Shown piece after piece: positions 52,696 through 62,352 of a DNA stretch of 64,000 nucleotides. This DNA comes from Mrakia gelida (Eukaryota > Basidiomycota > Tremellomycetes > Cystofilobasidiales > Mrakiaceae), in assembly GCA_024345305.1 (NCBI GenBank), contig BRON01000024.1, positions 1 to 64,000 of the forward strand, given 5' to 3'. Within the stretch, counting starts at the first letter, position 1; each line of letters starts with the position of its first letter. The position numbers and the translations under genes are program-made. The notes below the pieces were generated by a model, which saw nothing but the letters and a program-made list of their open reading frames with translations, ran no database searches and was not told the DNA's origin.

Positions 52696-55600
52696 ATGTC
52701 AAGCAACTACTCCAAGAAGCTGGATCACAAGCTGTTCAAACTCACTGCTCTCGATGGTACCAACTACGAGACGTGGTCAGTAAGGATGGAGATCGCTTTT
52801 GGAGAAGCAGGAATCAAGCCCGTCGTCCTCGGTACGAAAACCAGGCCCAACCTCACCCCGGAAATTATGGAAAAGGACACCACCGGACAAGAGGTCGTGA
52901 AGCAGCAGAACAACGTCAAGGACATCGAAGAATGGGACCATATGGACGAGTTCGCGCTCCACAGGATTCAAATGGCGGTCAGCGACCGAGAACTACCTCG
53001 GATCCGGAACTGCAAACACGCAAAGGAGGCATGGGATCTTCTGAGGAAGACTCACAAGGTGGAAGGAGGAGCGGGAGAGGTCATGGCCATCCGAAGGATG
53101 AGGGACCTCAAGATGGAGGAGGGAGAACCAGTACAGGAGTACATCGACGAATTCCAAAGGATCATCGACGACATGTCAGCTCTCGGCCTCAACATCCCAG
53201 ACAGGATGAGCACAATGTTCTTCCTTAGTGGATTACCTGCATCACTCGAACAATTCATTCAACACCAAACGCTCCAGGCGCAAGAATCAAAACAAGAACT
53301 CAACCCAACCGCCGTCGCCACATCCCTCCTCATCCACGTAAGGACTCACGAGTCTCTCAAACCGACAGGTACTTCATCGTCGAAGGAAACAGCCCTCCTA
53401 GTCGACAAGAGGACCGCCAAGTGCCATCACTGCAACAAGGTCGGACACTTCAAGTCGGAGTGCTGGGAGTTGAATGGAGGAAAGCCCACGGGGCAGGGAC
53501 AAGGTGGAAAGGGAAGGAAGTTCGGGAAGGGGAAGAAGGAGAACAAGGGGAACTGGAAGGATAGGGAAGAGGCGCACCTCGTAGACTACGGTCTTCAAGC
53601 AGGATCCGACATCGCGACGTCGGCCCAAGCGCTCTTCGCTCAAACCAAGCATGGATACATCGCCGATAGTGGAGCATCAAACCACATCGTCGGGGACCGG
53701 GAACGCTTCGTAACATACAAGGCGCACAACGGAACGGTCACGACGGCCAACGGATCAATCGTTCAGATCCTCGGCATCGGCTCCATCCACCTCCAGACCA
53801 CCGTGAAAGGATCAAGGAAGGCCTTCACCATCTCCGACGTATACCACATCCCAGGGTTCAGCAACCTCATCAGTATCGGTCAACTCGGTAACAAAGGAGT
53901 CGAGACCAGGTTCCCCAGCAAGGGGACAACCCAAACCAACAAGCGATGCCAGTTCCTTCGAGACGGATCGCTGTTCATGGAGGGAAAAGAGGTGTCGAAG
54001 AACCTCTACATGCTGGACGTGAGCGACTTCAAGGGAGTCGGCTCAGGAGGAGAAGACGTAGCACTCGCGGCAACAGGAGTCGACAAGATCGAGGTCCTTC
54101 ATCGCCGGCTCGGTCACGCTTCTATCTCCGCCATGGAGGAGTTGTCTCGTCAGAAGCTCCTACCAACCTTCACCAAAAAGGACATCATCGGATTCAAGGA
54201 AAGGATCTGCGTACCTTGCGTCGAAGGGAAACAACATCGAACTCCATTCCCCACCTCCACCACCAAAACCACTTCACCTCTCGAACTCGTCCACACGGAT
54301 CTCGCCGGACCGATGCCAATCGCCTCGGCTCAAGGAATGCGTTACATGATGACGATCTGGGACGACTTCAGCAACTACCACTGGTCGTTCGCATTGAAGA
54401 GGAAGTCGGAAACACTGGCAACATTCATCACCTGGAGGAAAAGGGAGGAGAAAAGGACCAATCACGTCGTCAAACGGATCAGGTCAGACAACGGTGGGGA
54501 ATACACGTCGAAGGACTACGAGTTCTACCTCCGGGACGAAGGAATCACCAAGGAAACGACTATCCCACGCACACCGCAACAAAACGGCAAGGCCGAACGA
54601 GGAATGCGAACCATCGAGGAGAAGATCACCTGCGCGCTACGAGACGCGAGGGACCTCGACGGATCCTACTGGGCGGAAGCCATGAACTACGCCACATACA
54701 CAATCAACCGCATTCCCTCATCCTCAGTCAACTCTCAAACCCCCTACCAAGCCTACTACAAAAGGAAGCCCGACCTCACTGCAATGCGGACGTTCGGAGC
54801 TCTCGCTTACGCGCTCAACCTTCAAAAGATCAAGCATCAACCCAAGAGCATCAAGTGCATCTTCCTCGGATACGGCGATCTCAACGGGAAGAAGGCCTAT
54901 CGACTTCAAGTCCATGGAGACCCCAAGCGGTCGATCCTTCATTCTCGGGACGTTATCTTCGACGAAACACGTGGAGTCCACCAGACGGTGGAGCTACCAG
55001 GAATGGGACAAGCCGGAATCAAGGAGGACCACAAGGAGGAGGAAGAAGAAGAGAAGGAACTAGAGGAGGACAAAGGAGAGGAACAGCACCTACTCAAGTC
55101 CAACCAACAAGACCCGGTCAGGGAGACCGAGGCAAGGAAACCCAACCCATCACGCGTCAAGCACTCCTACACTTACGAGCCCATCATCGATGAACCGGCT
55201 GTCGATTTGAGTGGGAGCTACGGACGAGGTCAACGGCACAAGAAACCTCTCACAGGAACAGGAGACTCGGCAAGATTTGTCCAGACAGACTACGACATCA
55301 CCGACTTCATTTCGGAGGACTTCGCCGGACACGCTCAAGCGACGCAACCCAAACTCGAGGATCTTCCACCACCCTCCGTCCCAAATACATACCGAGAAGC
55401 CATGGCGTCGGAGCACGCATACTTCTGGAGGGAAGCGATGGACGAAGAGATGGTGTCGATGGAAGGGAACGGAGTCTTTGAACTCACAGAGCTACCCTCA
55501 GGATCAAAAACGGTCAGAGGTCGCTGGGTCTACGCGCTCAAGAAAGAAGCCGACGGGAGGATTACTCGCTTCAAAGCTAGATGGGTCGCCAAAGGATTCA

Positions 55601-57003
55601 GTCAGCAAGAAGGAGTCGACTACGTCGAGACGTACGCGCCGGTATCAAAGCTCAACTCACTCAGGATCGTCCTCGCCATCGCAGCATCGGAGGATCTCGA
55701 TCTAGTCCAAGGAGACTTCAAGACGGCGTTCCTCACAGCCGACCTAGTGGAAACGGTCTTCATGGAACAGCCAACAGGGTACGAACAAAAGGGAGCCGAC
55801 AAGAAGAAACTCGTCGCGCATCTCCTCAAGGCCCTATACGGACTCAAGCAATCACCACTCGCGTTCTACAATCATTCCTCAAAGTTCTTTCAAACTCAAC
55901 TCAATCTCCATCCACTCGAAGCGGACCCTTGCATCTACATAGGGCATAGGAAGGGACGACGGATCATGCTGGTCCAGTACGTTGACGACTTCGTCGCCGC
56001 AGGAGACAAGGAGGATTTGGAGTGGGTCATGACGGAGATCCAGAAGGAATTCAAGATCGACGACAGAGGAGACCTCAACCCAGGAACCATCCTCGGAATC
56101 GACGTTACGAGGGACCGCAAGGCGGGGACAATGGACCTCAGCCAGAAACGATACGTTCAAACGGTCCTCGAACGATTCAACATGGTCGACGCAAAATCAA
56201 ACAAGGTTCCGATGGACGACTTTAGGCAACTGTCGGTCCAATCGGAGGATTCGGGATCAGAGAAGCTGGACGGAGTACCCTACCTCGAAGCGGTGGGATC
56301 GTTGATGTACCTCCAAGTCTGCACTCGACCGGACATCGCCTTCGCCGTCGGAGTTCTCAGCCGATTCAGCTCGGACCCAAGAAGGGTTCACTGGGGAGCA
56401 GTCAAGAAGGTCATGCGATACCTACAAGGATCAGCAGACACGTCGCTTCAACTTGGAGGACACTCGGACGCTCCAATCGCAGAACTATGGACCGACTCCG
56501 ACTACGCCGGAGACACGGAATCAAGACGATCAACAACAGGATTCGTCGTCAAGGTATTTGGATCCACAGTCATCTGGGCAAGTCGACGCCAAAAGGCAAT
56601 CAGTCTCTCTTCTCTTGAAGCAGAGTACATCGCTCTCTCCGCAGGATGCCGGAACCTCAGATGGGTCGCCAAGATCCTCGCTGAGCTCGGATACGACACC
56701 GGATCGATCCCAGCAAACGTCGACAACCAAGGCGCTATCGAAACAACCAAGAACGGTGCTCACTCGGAGAAGACCATGCACATCGACGTCGCGTACAAAT
56801 ACGGACGAGAGGCCCAACAAAAAGGATTCATCAAGCTCAACTACTGTCCCACCGAAGACATGCAGGCAGATATCCTCACCAAGGCTCTCGGAGTCGAAAA
56901 ACTCGAACGGTTCAAGAAATCGCTCAACATCCAGAAGGAACCCTCACGCGTGGATCAGAAGACCAGCGGAGACATGGATGGAAACCCGCAGAGGGGAAAA
57001 TGA
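52696..57003 (+). CDS. Gag-Pol polyprotein of E4
   Basis: An uninterrupted ORF of 1435 codons, all motifs as in E5. Private changes include NTYREAMAS for NTYGEAMAS, KKEADGRI for KKGADGRI, SIPANVDNQGAIETTKNGAH and KTMHIDVAYK in the RNase H region. It has EIMEKD near the Gag start (as E2 and E5) and an H in the zinc knuckle CHHCNKVGHFKSEC (as E1). The 5' end is preceded by a 49-nt leader after the LTR. It could be active, subject to the effect of the unequal LTRs. Confidence 0.93.
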   Translation: MSSNYSKKLDHKLFKLTALDGTNYETWSVRMEIAFGEAGIKPVVLGTKTRPNLTPEIMEKDTTGQEVVKQQNNVKDIEEWDHMDEFALHRIQMAVSDRELPRIRNCKHAKEAWDLLRKTHKVEGGAGEVMAIRRMRDLKMEEGEPVQEYIDEFQRIIDDMSALGLNIPDRMSTMFFLSGLPASLEQFIQHQTLQAQESKQELNPTAVATSLLIHVRTHESLKPTGTSSSKETALLVDKRTAKCHHCNKVGHFKSECWELNGGKPTGQGQGGKGRKFGKGKKENKGNWKDREEAHLVDYGLQAGSDIATSAQALFAQTKHGYIADSGASNHIVGDRERFVTYKAHNGTVTTANGSIVQILGIGSIHLQTTVKGSRKAFTISDVYHIPGFSNLISIGQLGNKGVETRFPSKGTTQTNKRCQFLRDGSLFMEGKEVSKNLYMLDVSDFKGVGSGGEDVALAATGVDKIEVLHRRLGHASISAMEELSRQKLLPTFTKKDIIGFKERICVPCVEGKQHRTPFPTSTTKTTSPLELVHTDLAGPMPIASAQGMRYMMTIWDDFSNYHWSFALKRKSETLATFITWRKREEKRTNHVVKRIRSDNGGEYTSKDYEFYLRDEGITKETTIPRTPQQNGKAERGMRTIEEKITCALRDARDLDGSYWAEAMNYATYTINRIPSSSVNSQTPYQAYYKRKPDLTAMRTFGALAYALNLQKIKHQPKSIKCIFLGYGDLNGKKAYRLQVHGDPKRSILHSRDVIFDETRGVHQTVELPGMGQAGIKEDHKEEEEEEKELEEDKGEEQHLLKSNQQDPVRETEARKPNPSRVKHSYTYEPIIDEPAVDLSGSYGRGQRHKKPLTGTGDSARFVQTDYDITDFISEDFAGHAQATQPKLEDLPPPSVPNTYREAMASEHAYFWREAMDEEMVSMEGNGVFELTELPSGSKTVRGRWVYALKKEADGRITRFKARWVAKGFSQQEGVDYVETYAPVSKLNSLRIVLAIAASEDLDLVQGDFKTAFLTADLVETVFMEQPTGYEQKGADKKKLVAHLLKALYGLKQSPLAFYNHSSKFFQTQLNLHPLEADPCIYIGHRKGRRIMLVQYVDDFVAAGDKEDLEWVMTEIQKEFKIDDRGDLNPGTILGIDVTRDRKAGTMDLSQKRYVQTVLERFNMVDAKSNKVPMDDFRQLSVQSEDSGSEKLDGVPYLEAVGSLMYLQVCTRPDIAFAVGVLSRFSSDPRRVHWGAVKKVMRYLQGSADTSLQLGGHSDAPIAELWTDSDYAGDTESRRSTTGFVVKVFGSTVIWASRRQKAISLSSLEAEYIALSAGCRNLRWVAKILAELGYDTGSIPANVDNQGAIETTKNGAHSEKTMHIDVAYKYGREAQQKGFIKLNYCPTEDMQADILTKALGVEKLERFKKSLNIQKEPSRVDQKTSGDMDGNPQRGK

Positions 57004-57033
57004 AGGAAGGACTCTCAGCTCGTCGAGTGGGAG

Positions 57034-57259
57034 TGTTGGAAGGTGGCGACTCGCAGAGAGGTCTTACGTAGTAGCTTAGTAACGTGTCTCGTTCAGTCCC
57101 CTTGTTAGTAACCATTCTTCGTAAACAGCTTTGTAAGCTACCTTCTGATCACGTGACCATTTCCATAGTATATAAACCTTTCGAGTAGCTAGCTTATACA
57201 ACAAGCTTTGAACCACATCCTGCAGACATCCCTAAGCTCAAGTGGACGACCCAACAACA
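57034..57259 (+). repeat. 3' LTR of E4 (short subtype)
   Basis: 226 bp with CCCCTTGTTAGTAACCATTC, CTTCTGATCACGTG (others CTTCAGATC) and a lost T in AGCTTATACAAC. It lacks the long-subtype block of its partner LTR. Confidence 0.93.
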
Positions 57260-57741
57260 GCAACCCGAGGAGTGCAGGCAGTGCTGGAGGTGGCAGTGAG
57301 TAAGAAGGTGGCCAAGTACGGAGGACGTGTCGCAGTCCCCTTTGTTCCGCTGGTGGTGTCGATTGGAGGTGGTTTGGAGGATGGGACCTTGAAGGCGATG
57401 AAGGGAGGTGATGAAGGACTCTCAGTGGTCAGGAATGCTTAGTAGAATCTCGGTTACTCTTCTTAGGGCTCGGTCTCACTTTTGGCACTTCTAGTCGTCG
57501 CGTCTCTCCCTCCTTCTCTTATTTCTTCCTTGACTCCCAAGAGCCCTACCCCTGTTTGTCTTTTGCTTTTCTCTCTCTCTCCTTTGCCCTCTGACCTTGC
57601 TCTCTGTATATTGATATGAATATAGAACCCTAAACCTAACCCTGCGTATCATTTGGAGAGGACGAGCACGAGGGTGGATATGAGGTTAAGTTGGCAGCAG
57701 CGAGGAGTGGTGAGTTCGATTCGACGCGTCTTGTCTCTTCG

Positions 57742-57968
57742 TGTTGGAAGGTGGCGACTCGCAGAGAGGTCTTACGTGGTAGCTTAGTAACGCGTCTCGT
57801 TCAGTCCCCTTGTTAGTAACCATTCTTCGTAAACAGCTTTGTAAGCTACCTTCAGATCACGTGACCATTTCCATAGTATATAAACCTTTCGAGTAGCTAG
57901 CTTTATACAACAAGCTTTGAACCACATCCTGCAGACATCCCTAAGCTCAAGTGGACGACCCAACAACA
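57742..57968 (+). repeat. 5' LTR of E5
   Basis: 227 bp with TTACGTGGTAGC and CCCCTTGTTAGTAACC; identical to the 3' LTR and to the complement of the E3 3' LTR. It holds CACGTG (57858-57863) and TATATAAACC as promoter candidates. Confidence 0.95.
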
Positions 57969-57982
57969 CGTTATCAGCACCA
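57969..57982 (+). promoter_or_regulatory. Primer-binding site of E5, half-tRNA-Ile type
   Basis: CGTTATCAGCACCA directly follows the LTR. Its complement TGGTGCTGATAACG equals the anticodon stem-loop region of eukaryotic tRNA-Ile(AAU), except for G where the tRNA gene has A34, the base that is inosine in the mature tRNA. The same site occurs at 27523-27536 and 52647-52660, and inverted at 14396-14409 and 50823-50836. Confidence 0.75.
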
Positions 57983-58014
57983 GTTCGCCACCACCCGCTC
58001 AGCAATCCTTCGTC

Positions 58015-61000
58015 ATGTCAAGCAACTACTCCAAGAAGCTAGATCACAAGCTGTTCAAACTCACTGCTCTCGATGGTACCAACTACGAGACGTGGTCAGT
58101 AAGGATGGAGATCGCTTTTGGAGAAGCAGGAATCAAGCCCGTCGTCCTCGGTACGAAAACCAGGCCCAACCTCACCCCGGAAATTATGGAAAAGGACACC
58201 ACCGGACAAGAGGTCGTGAAGCAGCAGAACAACGTCAAGGACATCGAAGAATGGGACCATATGGACGAGTTCGCGCTCCACAGGATTCAAATGGCGGTCA
58301 GCGACCGAGAACTACCTCGGATCCGGAACTGCAAACACGCAAAGGAGGCATGGGATCTTCTGAGGAAGACTCACAAGGTGGAAGGAGGAGCGGGAGAGGT
58401 CATGGCCATCCGAAGGATGAGGGACCTCAAGATGGAGGAGGGAGAACCAGTACAGGAGTACATCGACGAATTCCAAAGGATCATCGACGACATGTCAGCT
58501 CTCGGCCTCAACATCCCAGACAGGATGAGCACAATGTTCTTCCTCAGTGGATTACCTGCATCACTCGAACAATTCATTCAACACCAAACGCTCCAGGCGC
58601 AAGAATCAAAACAAGAACTCAACCCAACCGCCGTCGCCACATCCCTCCTCATCCACGTAAGGACTCACGAGTCCCTCAAACCGACCGGTACTTCATCGTC
58701 GAAGGAAACAGCCCTCCTTGTCGACAAGAGGACCGCCAAGTGCCATCAGTGCAACAAGGTCGGACACTTCAAGTCGGTGTGCTGGGAGTTGAATGGAGGA
58801 AAGCCCACGGGGCAAGGACAAGGTGGAAAGGGAAGGAAGTTCGGGAAGGGGAAGAAGGAGAACAAGGGGAACTGGAAGGATAGGGAAGAGGCGCACCTCG
58901 TAGACTACGGTCTTCAAGCAGGATCCGACATCGCGACGTCGGCCCAAGCGCTCTTCGCTCAAACCAAGCATGGATACATCGCCGATAGTGGAGCATCAAA
59001 CCACATCGTCGGGGACCGGGAACGCTTCGTAACATACAAGGCGCACAACGGAACGGTCACGACGGCCAACGGATCAATCGTTCAGATCCTCGGCATCGGC
59101 TCCATCCACCTCCAGACCACCGTGAAAGGATCAAGGAAGGCCTTCACCATCTCCGACGTATACCACATCCCAGGGTTCAGCAACCTCATCAGTATCGGTC
59201 AACTCGGTAACAAAGGAGTCGAGACCAGGTTCCCCAGCAAGGGGACAACCCAAACCAACAAGCGATGCCAGTTCCTTCGAGACGGATCGCTGTTCATGGA
59301 GGGAAAAGAGGTGTCGAAGAACCTCTACATGCTGGACGTGAGCGACTTCAAGGGAGTCGGCTCAGGAGGAGAAGACGTAGCACTCGCGGCAACAGGAGTC
59401 GACAAGATCGAGGTCCTTCATCGCCGGCTCGGTCACGCTTCTATCTCCGCCATGGAGGAGTTGTCTCGTCAGAAGCTCCTACCAACCTTCACCAAAAAGG
59501 ACATCATCGGATTCAAGGAAAGGATCTGCGTACCTTGCGTCGAAGGGAAACAACATCGAACTCCATTCCCCACCTCCACCACCAAAACCACTTCACCTCT
59601 CGAACTCGTCCACACGGATCTCGCCGGACCGATGCCAATCGCCTCGGCTCAAGGAATGCGTTACATGATGACGATCTGGGACGACTTCAGCAACTACCAC
59701 TGGTCGTTCGCATTGAAGAGGAAGTCGGAAACACTGGCAACATTCATCACCTGGAGGAAAAGGGAGGAGAAAAGGACCAATCACGTCGTCAAACGGATCA
59801 GGTCAGACAACGGTGGGGAATACACGTCGAAGGACTACGAGTTCTATCTCCGGGACGAAGGAATCGCCAAGGAAACGACTATCCCACACACACCGCAACA
59901 AAACGGCAAGGCCGAACGAGGAATGCGAACCATCGAGGAGAAGATCACCTGCGCGCTACGAGACGCGAGGGACCTCGACGGATCCTACTGGGCGGAAGCC
60001 ATGAACTACGCCACATACACAATCAACCGCATTCCCTCATCCTCAGTCAACTCTCAAACCCCCTACCAAGCCTACTACAAAAGGAAGCCCGACCTCACTG
60101 CAATGCGGACGTTCGGAGCTCTCGCTTACGCGCTCAACCTTCAAAAGATCAAGCATCAACCCAAGAGCATCAAGTGCATCTTCCTCGGATACGGCGATCT
60201 CAACGGGAAGAAGGCCTATCGACTTCAAGTCCATGGAGACCCCAAGCGGTCGATCCTTCATTCTCGGGACGTTATCTTCGACGAAACACGTGGAGTCCAC
60301 CAGACGGTGGAGCTACCAGGAATGGGACAAGCCGGAATCAAGGAGGACCACAAGGAGGAGGAAGAAGAAGAGAAGGAACTAGAGGAGGACAAAGGAGAGG
60401 AACAGCACCTACTCAAGTCCAACCAACAAGACCCGGTCAGGGAGACCGAGGCAAGGAAACCCAACCCATCACGCGTCAAGCACTCCTACACTTACGAGCC
60501 CATCATCGATGAACCGGCTGTCGATTTGAGTGGGAGCTACGGACGAGGTCAACGGCACAAGAAACCTCTCACAGGAACAGGAGACTCGGCAAGATTTGTC
60601 CAGACAGACTACGACATCACCGACTTCATTTCGGAGGACTTCGCCGGACACGCTCAAGCGACGCAACCCAAACTCGAGGATCTTCCACCACCCTCCGTCC
60701 CAAATACATACGGAGAAGCCATGGCGTCGGAGCACGCATACTTCTGGAGGGAAGCGATGGACGAAGAGATGGTGTCGATGGAAGGGAACGGAGTCTTTGA
60801 ACTCACAGAGCTACCCTCAGGATCAAAAACGGTCAGAGGTCGCTGGGTCTACGCGCTCAAGAAAGGAGCCGACGGGAGGATTACTCGCTTCAAAGCTAGA
60901 TGGGTCGCCAAGGGATTCAGTCAGCAAGAAGGAGTCGACTACGTCGAGACGTACGCGCCGGTATCAAAGCTCAACTCACTCAGGATCGTCCTCGCCATCA

Positions 61001-62322
61001 CAGCATCGGAGGATCTCGATCTAGTCCAAGGAGACTTCAAGACGGCGTTCCTCACAGCCGACCTAGTGGAAACGGTCTTCATGGAACAGCCAACAGGGTA
61101 CGAACAAAAGGGAGCCGACAAGAAGAAACTCGTCGCGCATCTCCTCAAGGCCCTATACGGACTCAAACAATCGCCACTCGCGTTCTACAATCACTCCTCA
61201 AAGTTCTTTCAAACTCAACTCAATCTCCATCCACTCGAAGCGGACCCTTGCATCTACATAGGGCATAGGAAGGGACGACGGATCATGCTGGTCCAGTACG
61301 TTGACGACTTCGTCGCCGCAGGAGACAAGGAGGATTTGGAGTGGGTCATGACGGAGATCCAGAAGGAATTCAAGATCGACGACAGAGGAGACCTCAACCC
61401 AGGAACCATCCTCGGAATCGACGTTACGAGGGACCGCAAGGCGGGGACAATGGACCTCAGCCAGAAACGATACGTTCAAACGGTCCTCGAACGATTCAAC
61501 ATGGTCGACGCAAAATCAAACAAGGTTCCGATGGACGACTTTAGGCAACAGTCGGTCCAATCGGAGGATTCGGGATCAGAGAAGCTGGACGGAGTACCCT
61601 ACCTCGAAGCGGTGGGATCGTTGATGTACCTCCAAGTCTGCACTCGACCGGACATCGCCTTCGCCGTCGGAGTTCTCAGCCGATTCAGCTCGGACCCAAG
61701 AAGGGTTCACTGGGGAGCAGTCAAGAAGGTCATGCGATACCTACAAGGATCAGCAGACACGTCGCTTCAACTTGGAGGACACTCGGACGCTCCAATCGCA
61801 GAACTATGGACCGACTCCGACTACGCCGGAGACACGGAATCAAGACGATCAACAACAGGATTCGTCGTCAAGGTATTTGGATCCACAGTCATCTGGGCAA
61901 GTCGACGCCAAAAGGCAATCAGTCTCTCTTCTCTTGAAGCAGAGTACATCGCTCTCTCCGCAGGATGCCGGAACCTCAGATGGGTCGCCAAGATCCTCGC
62001 TCAACTCGGATACGACACCGGATCGATCCCAGTAAACGTAGACAACCAAGGAGCCATCGAAACAACCAAGAACGGTACTCACTCGGAAAAGACCAAGCAC
62101 ATCGACGTCGCGTACAAATACGGACGAGAGGCCCAACAGAGTGGATTCATCAAGCTCAACTACTGTCCCACCGAGGACATGCAGGCAGACATCCTCACCA
62201 AGGCTCTCGGAGTCGAAAAGCTCGAACGGTTCAAGAAATCGCTCAACATCCAGAAGGAACCCTCGCGCATGGATCAGAAGACCAGCGGAGACATGGATGG
62301 AAACCCGCAGAGGGGGAAATGA
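58015..62322 (+). CDS. Gag-Pol polyprotein of E5
   Basis: One ORF of 1435 codons from MSSNYSKKLD. Gag (about 1-260) has LTALDGTNYETWSVRMEIAF and the zinc knuckle CHQCNKVGHFKSVC at 243-256. The aspartic protease triad DSG is at 324-326. Integrase has its zinc-binding H469...CVPC505-508 and the catalytic D535, D598, E634. An acidic linker (EEEEEEKELEED) leads to RT, which starts near RFKARWVAKGFSQ (about 958) and has YVDD at 1095-1098. RNase H shows D1267 (WTDSDYAGD), E1308/E1310 (SLEAEYIAL) and D1343. Domain order protease-integrase-RT-RNase H defines the Ty1/copia group. Gag and Pol share a single frame without a shift site. The product would reverse-transcribe and integrate the element. No broken motif is seen. 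Confidence 0.96.
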   Translation: MSSNYSKKLDHKLFKLTALDGTNYETWSVRMEIAFGEAGIKPVVLGTKTRPNLTPEIMEKDTTGQEVVKQQNNVKDIEEWDHMDEFALHRIQMAVSDRELPRIRNCKHAKEAWDLLRKTHKVEGGAGEVMAIRRMRDLKMEEGEPVQEYIDEFQRIIDDMSALGLNIPDRMSTMFFLSGLPASLEQFIQHQTLQAQESKQELNPTAVATSLLIHVRTHESLKPTGTSSSKETALLVDKRTAKCHQCNKVGHFKSVCWELNGGKPTGQGQGGKGRKFGKGKKENKGNWKDREEAHLVDYGLQAGSDIATSAQALFAQTKHGYIADSGASNHIVGDRERFVTYKAHNGTVTTANGSIVQILGIGSIHLQTTVKGSRKAFTISDVYHIPGFSNLISIGQLGNKGVETRFPSKGTTQTNKRCQFLRDGSLFMEGKEVSKNLYMLDVSDFKGVGSGGEDVALAATGVDKIEVLHRRLGHASISAMEELSRQKLLPTFTKKDIIGFKERICVPCVEGKQHRTPFPTSTTKTTSPLELVHTDLAGPMPIASAQGMRYMMTIWDDFSNYHWSFALKRKSETLATFITWRKREEKRTNHVVKRIRSDNGGEYTSKDYEFYLRDEGIAKETTIPHTPQQNGKAERGMRTIEEKITCALRDARDLDGSYWAEAMNYATYTINRIPSSSVNSQTPYQAYYKRKPDLTAMRTFGALAYALNLQKIKHQPKSIKCIFLGYGDLNGKKAYRLQVHGDPKRSILHSRDVIFDETRGVHQTVELPGMGQAGIKEDHKEEEEEEKELEEDKGEEQHLLKSNQQDPVRETEARKPNPSRVKHSYTYEPIIDEPAVDLSGSYGRGQRHKKPLTGTGDSARFVQTDYDITDFISEDFAGHAQATQPKLEDLPPPSVPNTYGEAMASEHAYFWREAMDEEMVSMEGNGVFELTELPSGSKTVRGRWVYALKKGADGRITRFKARWVAKGFSQQEGVDYVETYAPVSKLNSLRIVLAITASEDLDLVQGDFKTAFLTADLVETVFMEQPTGYEQKGADKKKLVAHLLKALYGLKQSPLAFYNHSSKFFQTQLNLHPLEADPCIYIGHRKGRRIMLVQYVDDFVAAGDKEDLEWVMTEIQKEFKIDDRGDLNPGTILGIDVTRDRKAGTMDLSQKRYVQTVLERFNMVDAKSNKVPMDDFRQQSVQSEDSGSEKLDGVPYLEAVGSLMYLQVCTRPDIAFAVGVLSRFSSDPRRVHWGAVKKVMRYLQGSADTSLQLGGHSDAPIAELWTDSDYAGDTESRRSTTGFVVKVFGSTVIWASRRQKAISLSSLEAEYIALSAGCRNLRWVAKILAQLGYDTGSIPVNVDNQGAIETTKNGTHSEKTKHIDVAYKYGREAQQSGFIKLNYCPTEDMQADILTKALGVEKLERFKKSLNIQKEPSRMDQKTSGDMDGNPQRGK

Positions 62323-62352
62323 AGGAAGGGCTCTCAGCTCGTCGAGTGGGAG

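Larger units (their letters stand above)
52417..57259 (+). mobile_element. Copia-type LTR retrotransposon E4
   Basis: Plus-strand element with a perfect 5-bp duplication GCAAC (52412-52416 and 57260-57264). 5' LTR 52417-52646 (230 bp, long subtype), primer-binding site 52647-52660, Gag-Pol 52696-57003, 3' LTR 57034-57259 (226 bp). The duplication shows one integration event, yet the LTRs differ by a clustered block and several single bases. Confidence 0.95.
52202..57442 (+). pseudogene. ORF interrupted by E4, possibly a LINE-like 3' end
   Basis: The frame open from 52202 to 52416 is continued in phase by the frame from 57265 to 57442 once E4 and one copy of its GCAAC duplication are ignored. 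The joined ORF had at least 131 codons before insertion. Its C-terminal part has VAVSKKVAKYGGRVAVPFVP followed by LVVSIGGG, which resembles the tail of reverse transcriptases of non-LTR retrotransposons, where a KYG...FVP-type motif is frequent. This is a weak, short resemblance and no RT core is visible upstream. About 190 bp after the stop is ACCCTAAACCTAACCCTG (57627-57644), a telomere-like run where a 3' tail would be expected. Confidence 0.4.

Noticed and set aside
57705..57725. GAGTTCGATTC resembling a tRNA B box
   Set aside because: No A box or cloverleaf can be formed around it; the bases are the 5' end of an intron.
59265..60512. A 415-codon ORF in another frame within Gag-Pol, present in all five elements at the same place
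   Set aside because: It overlaps protease, integrase and linker codons, is rich in Arg/Ser/Gly/His, and its conservation follows from the very high identity of the elements and their codon bias. Synonymous-site analysis of distant copies would be needed to claim a real overlapping gene.
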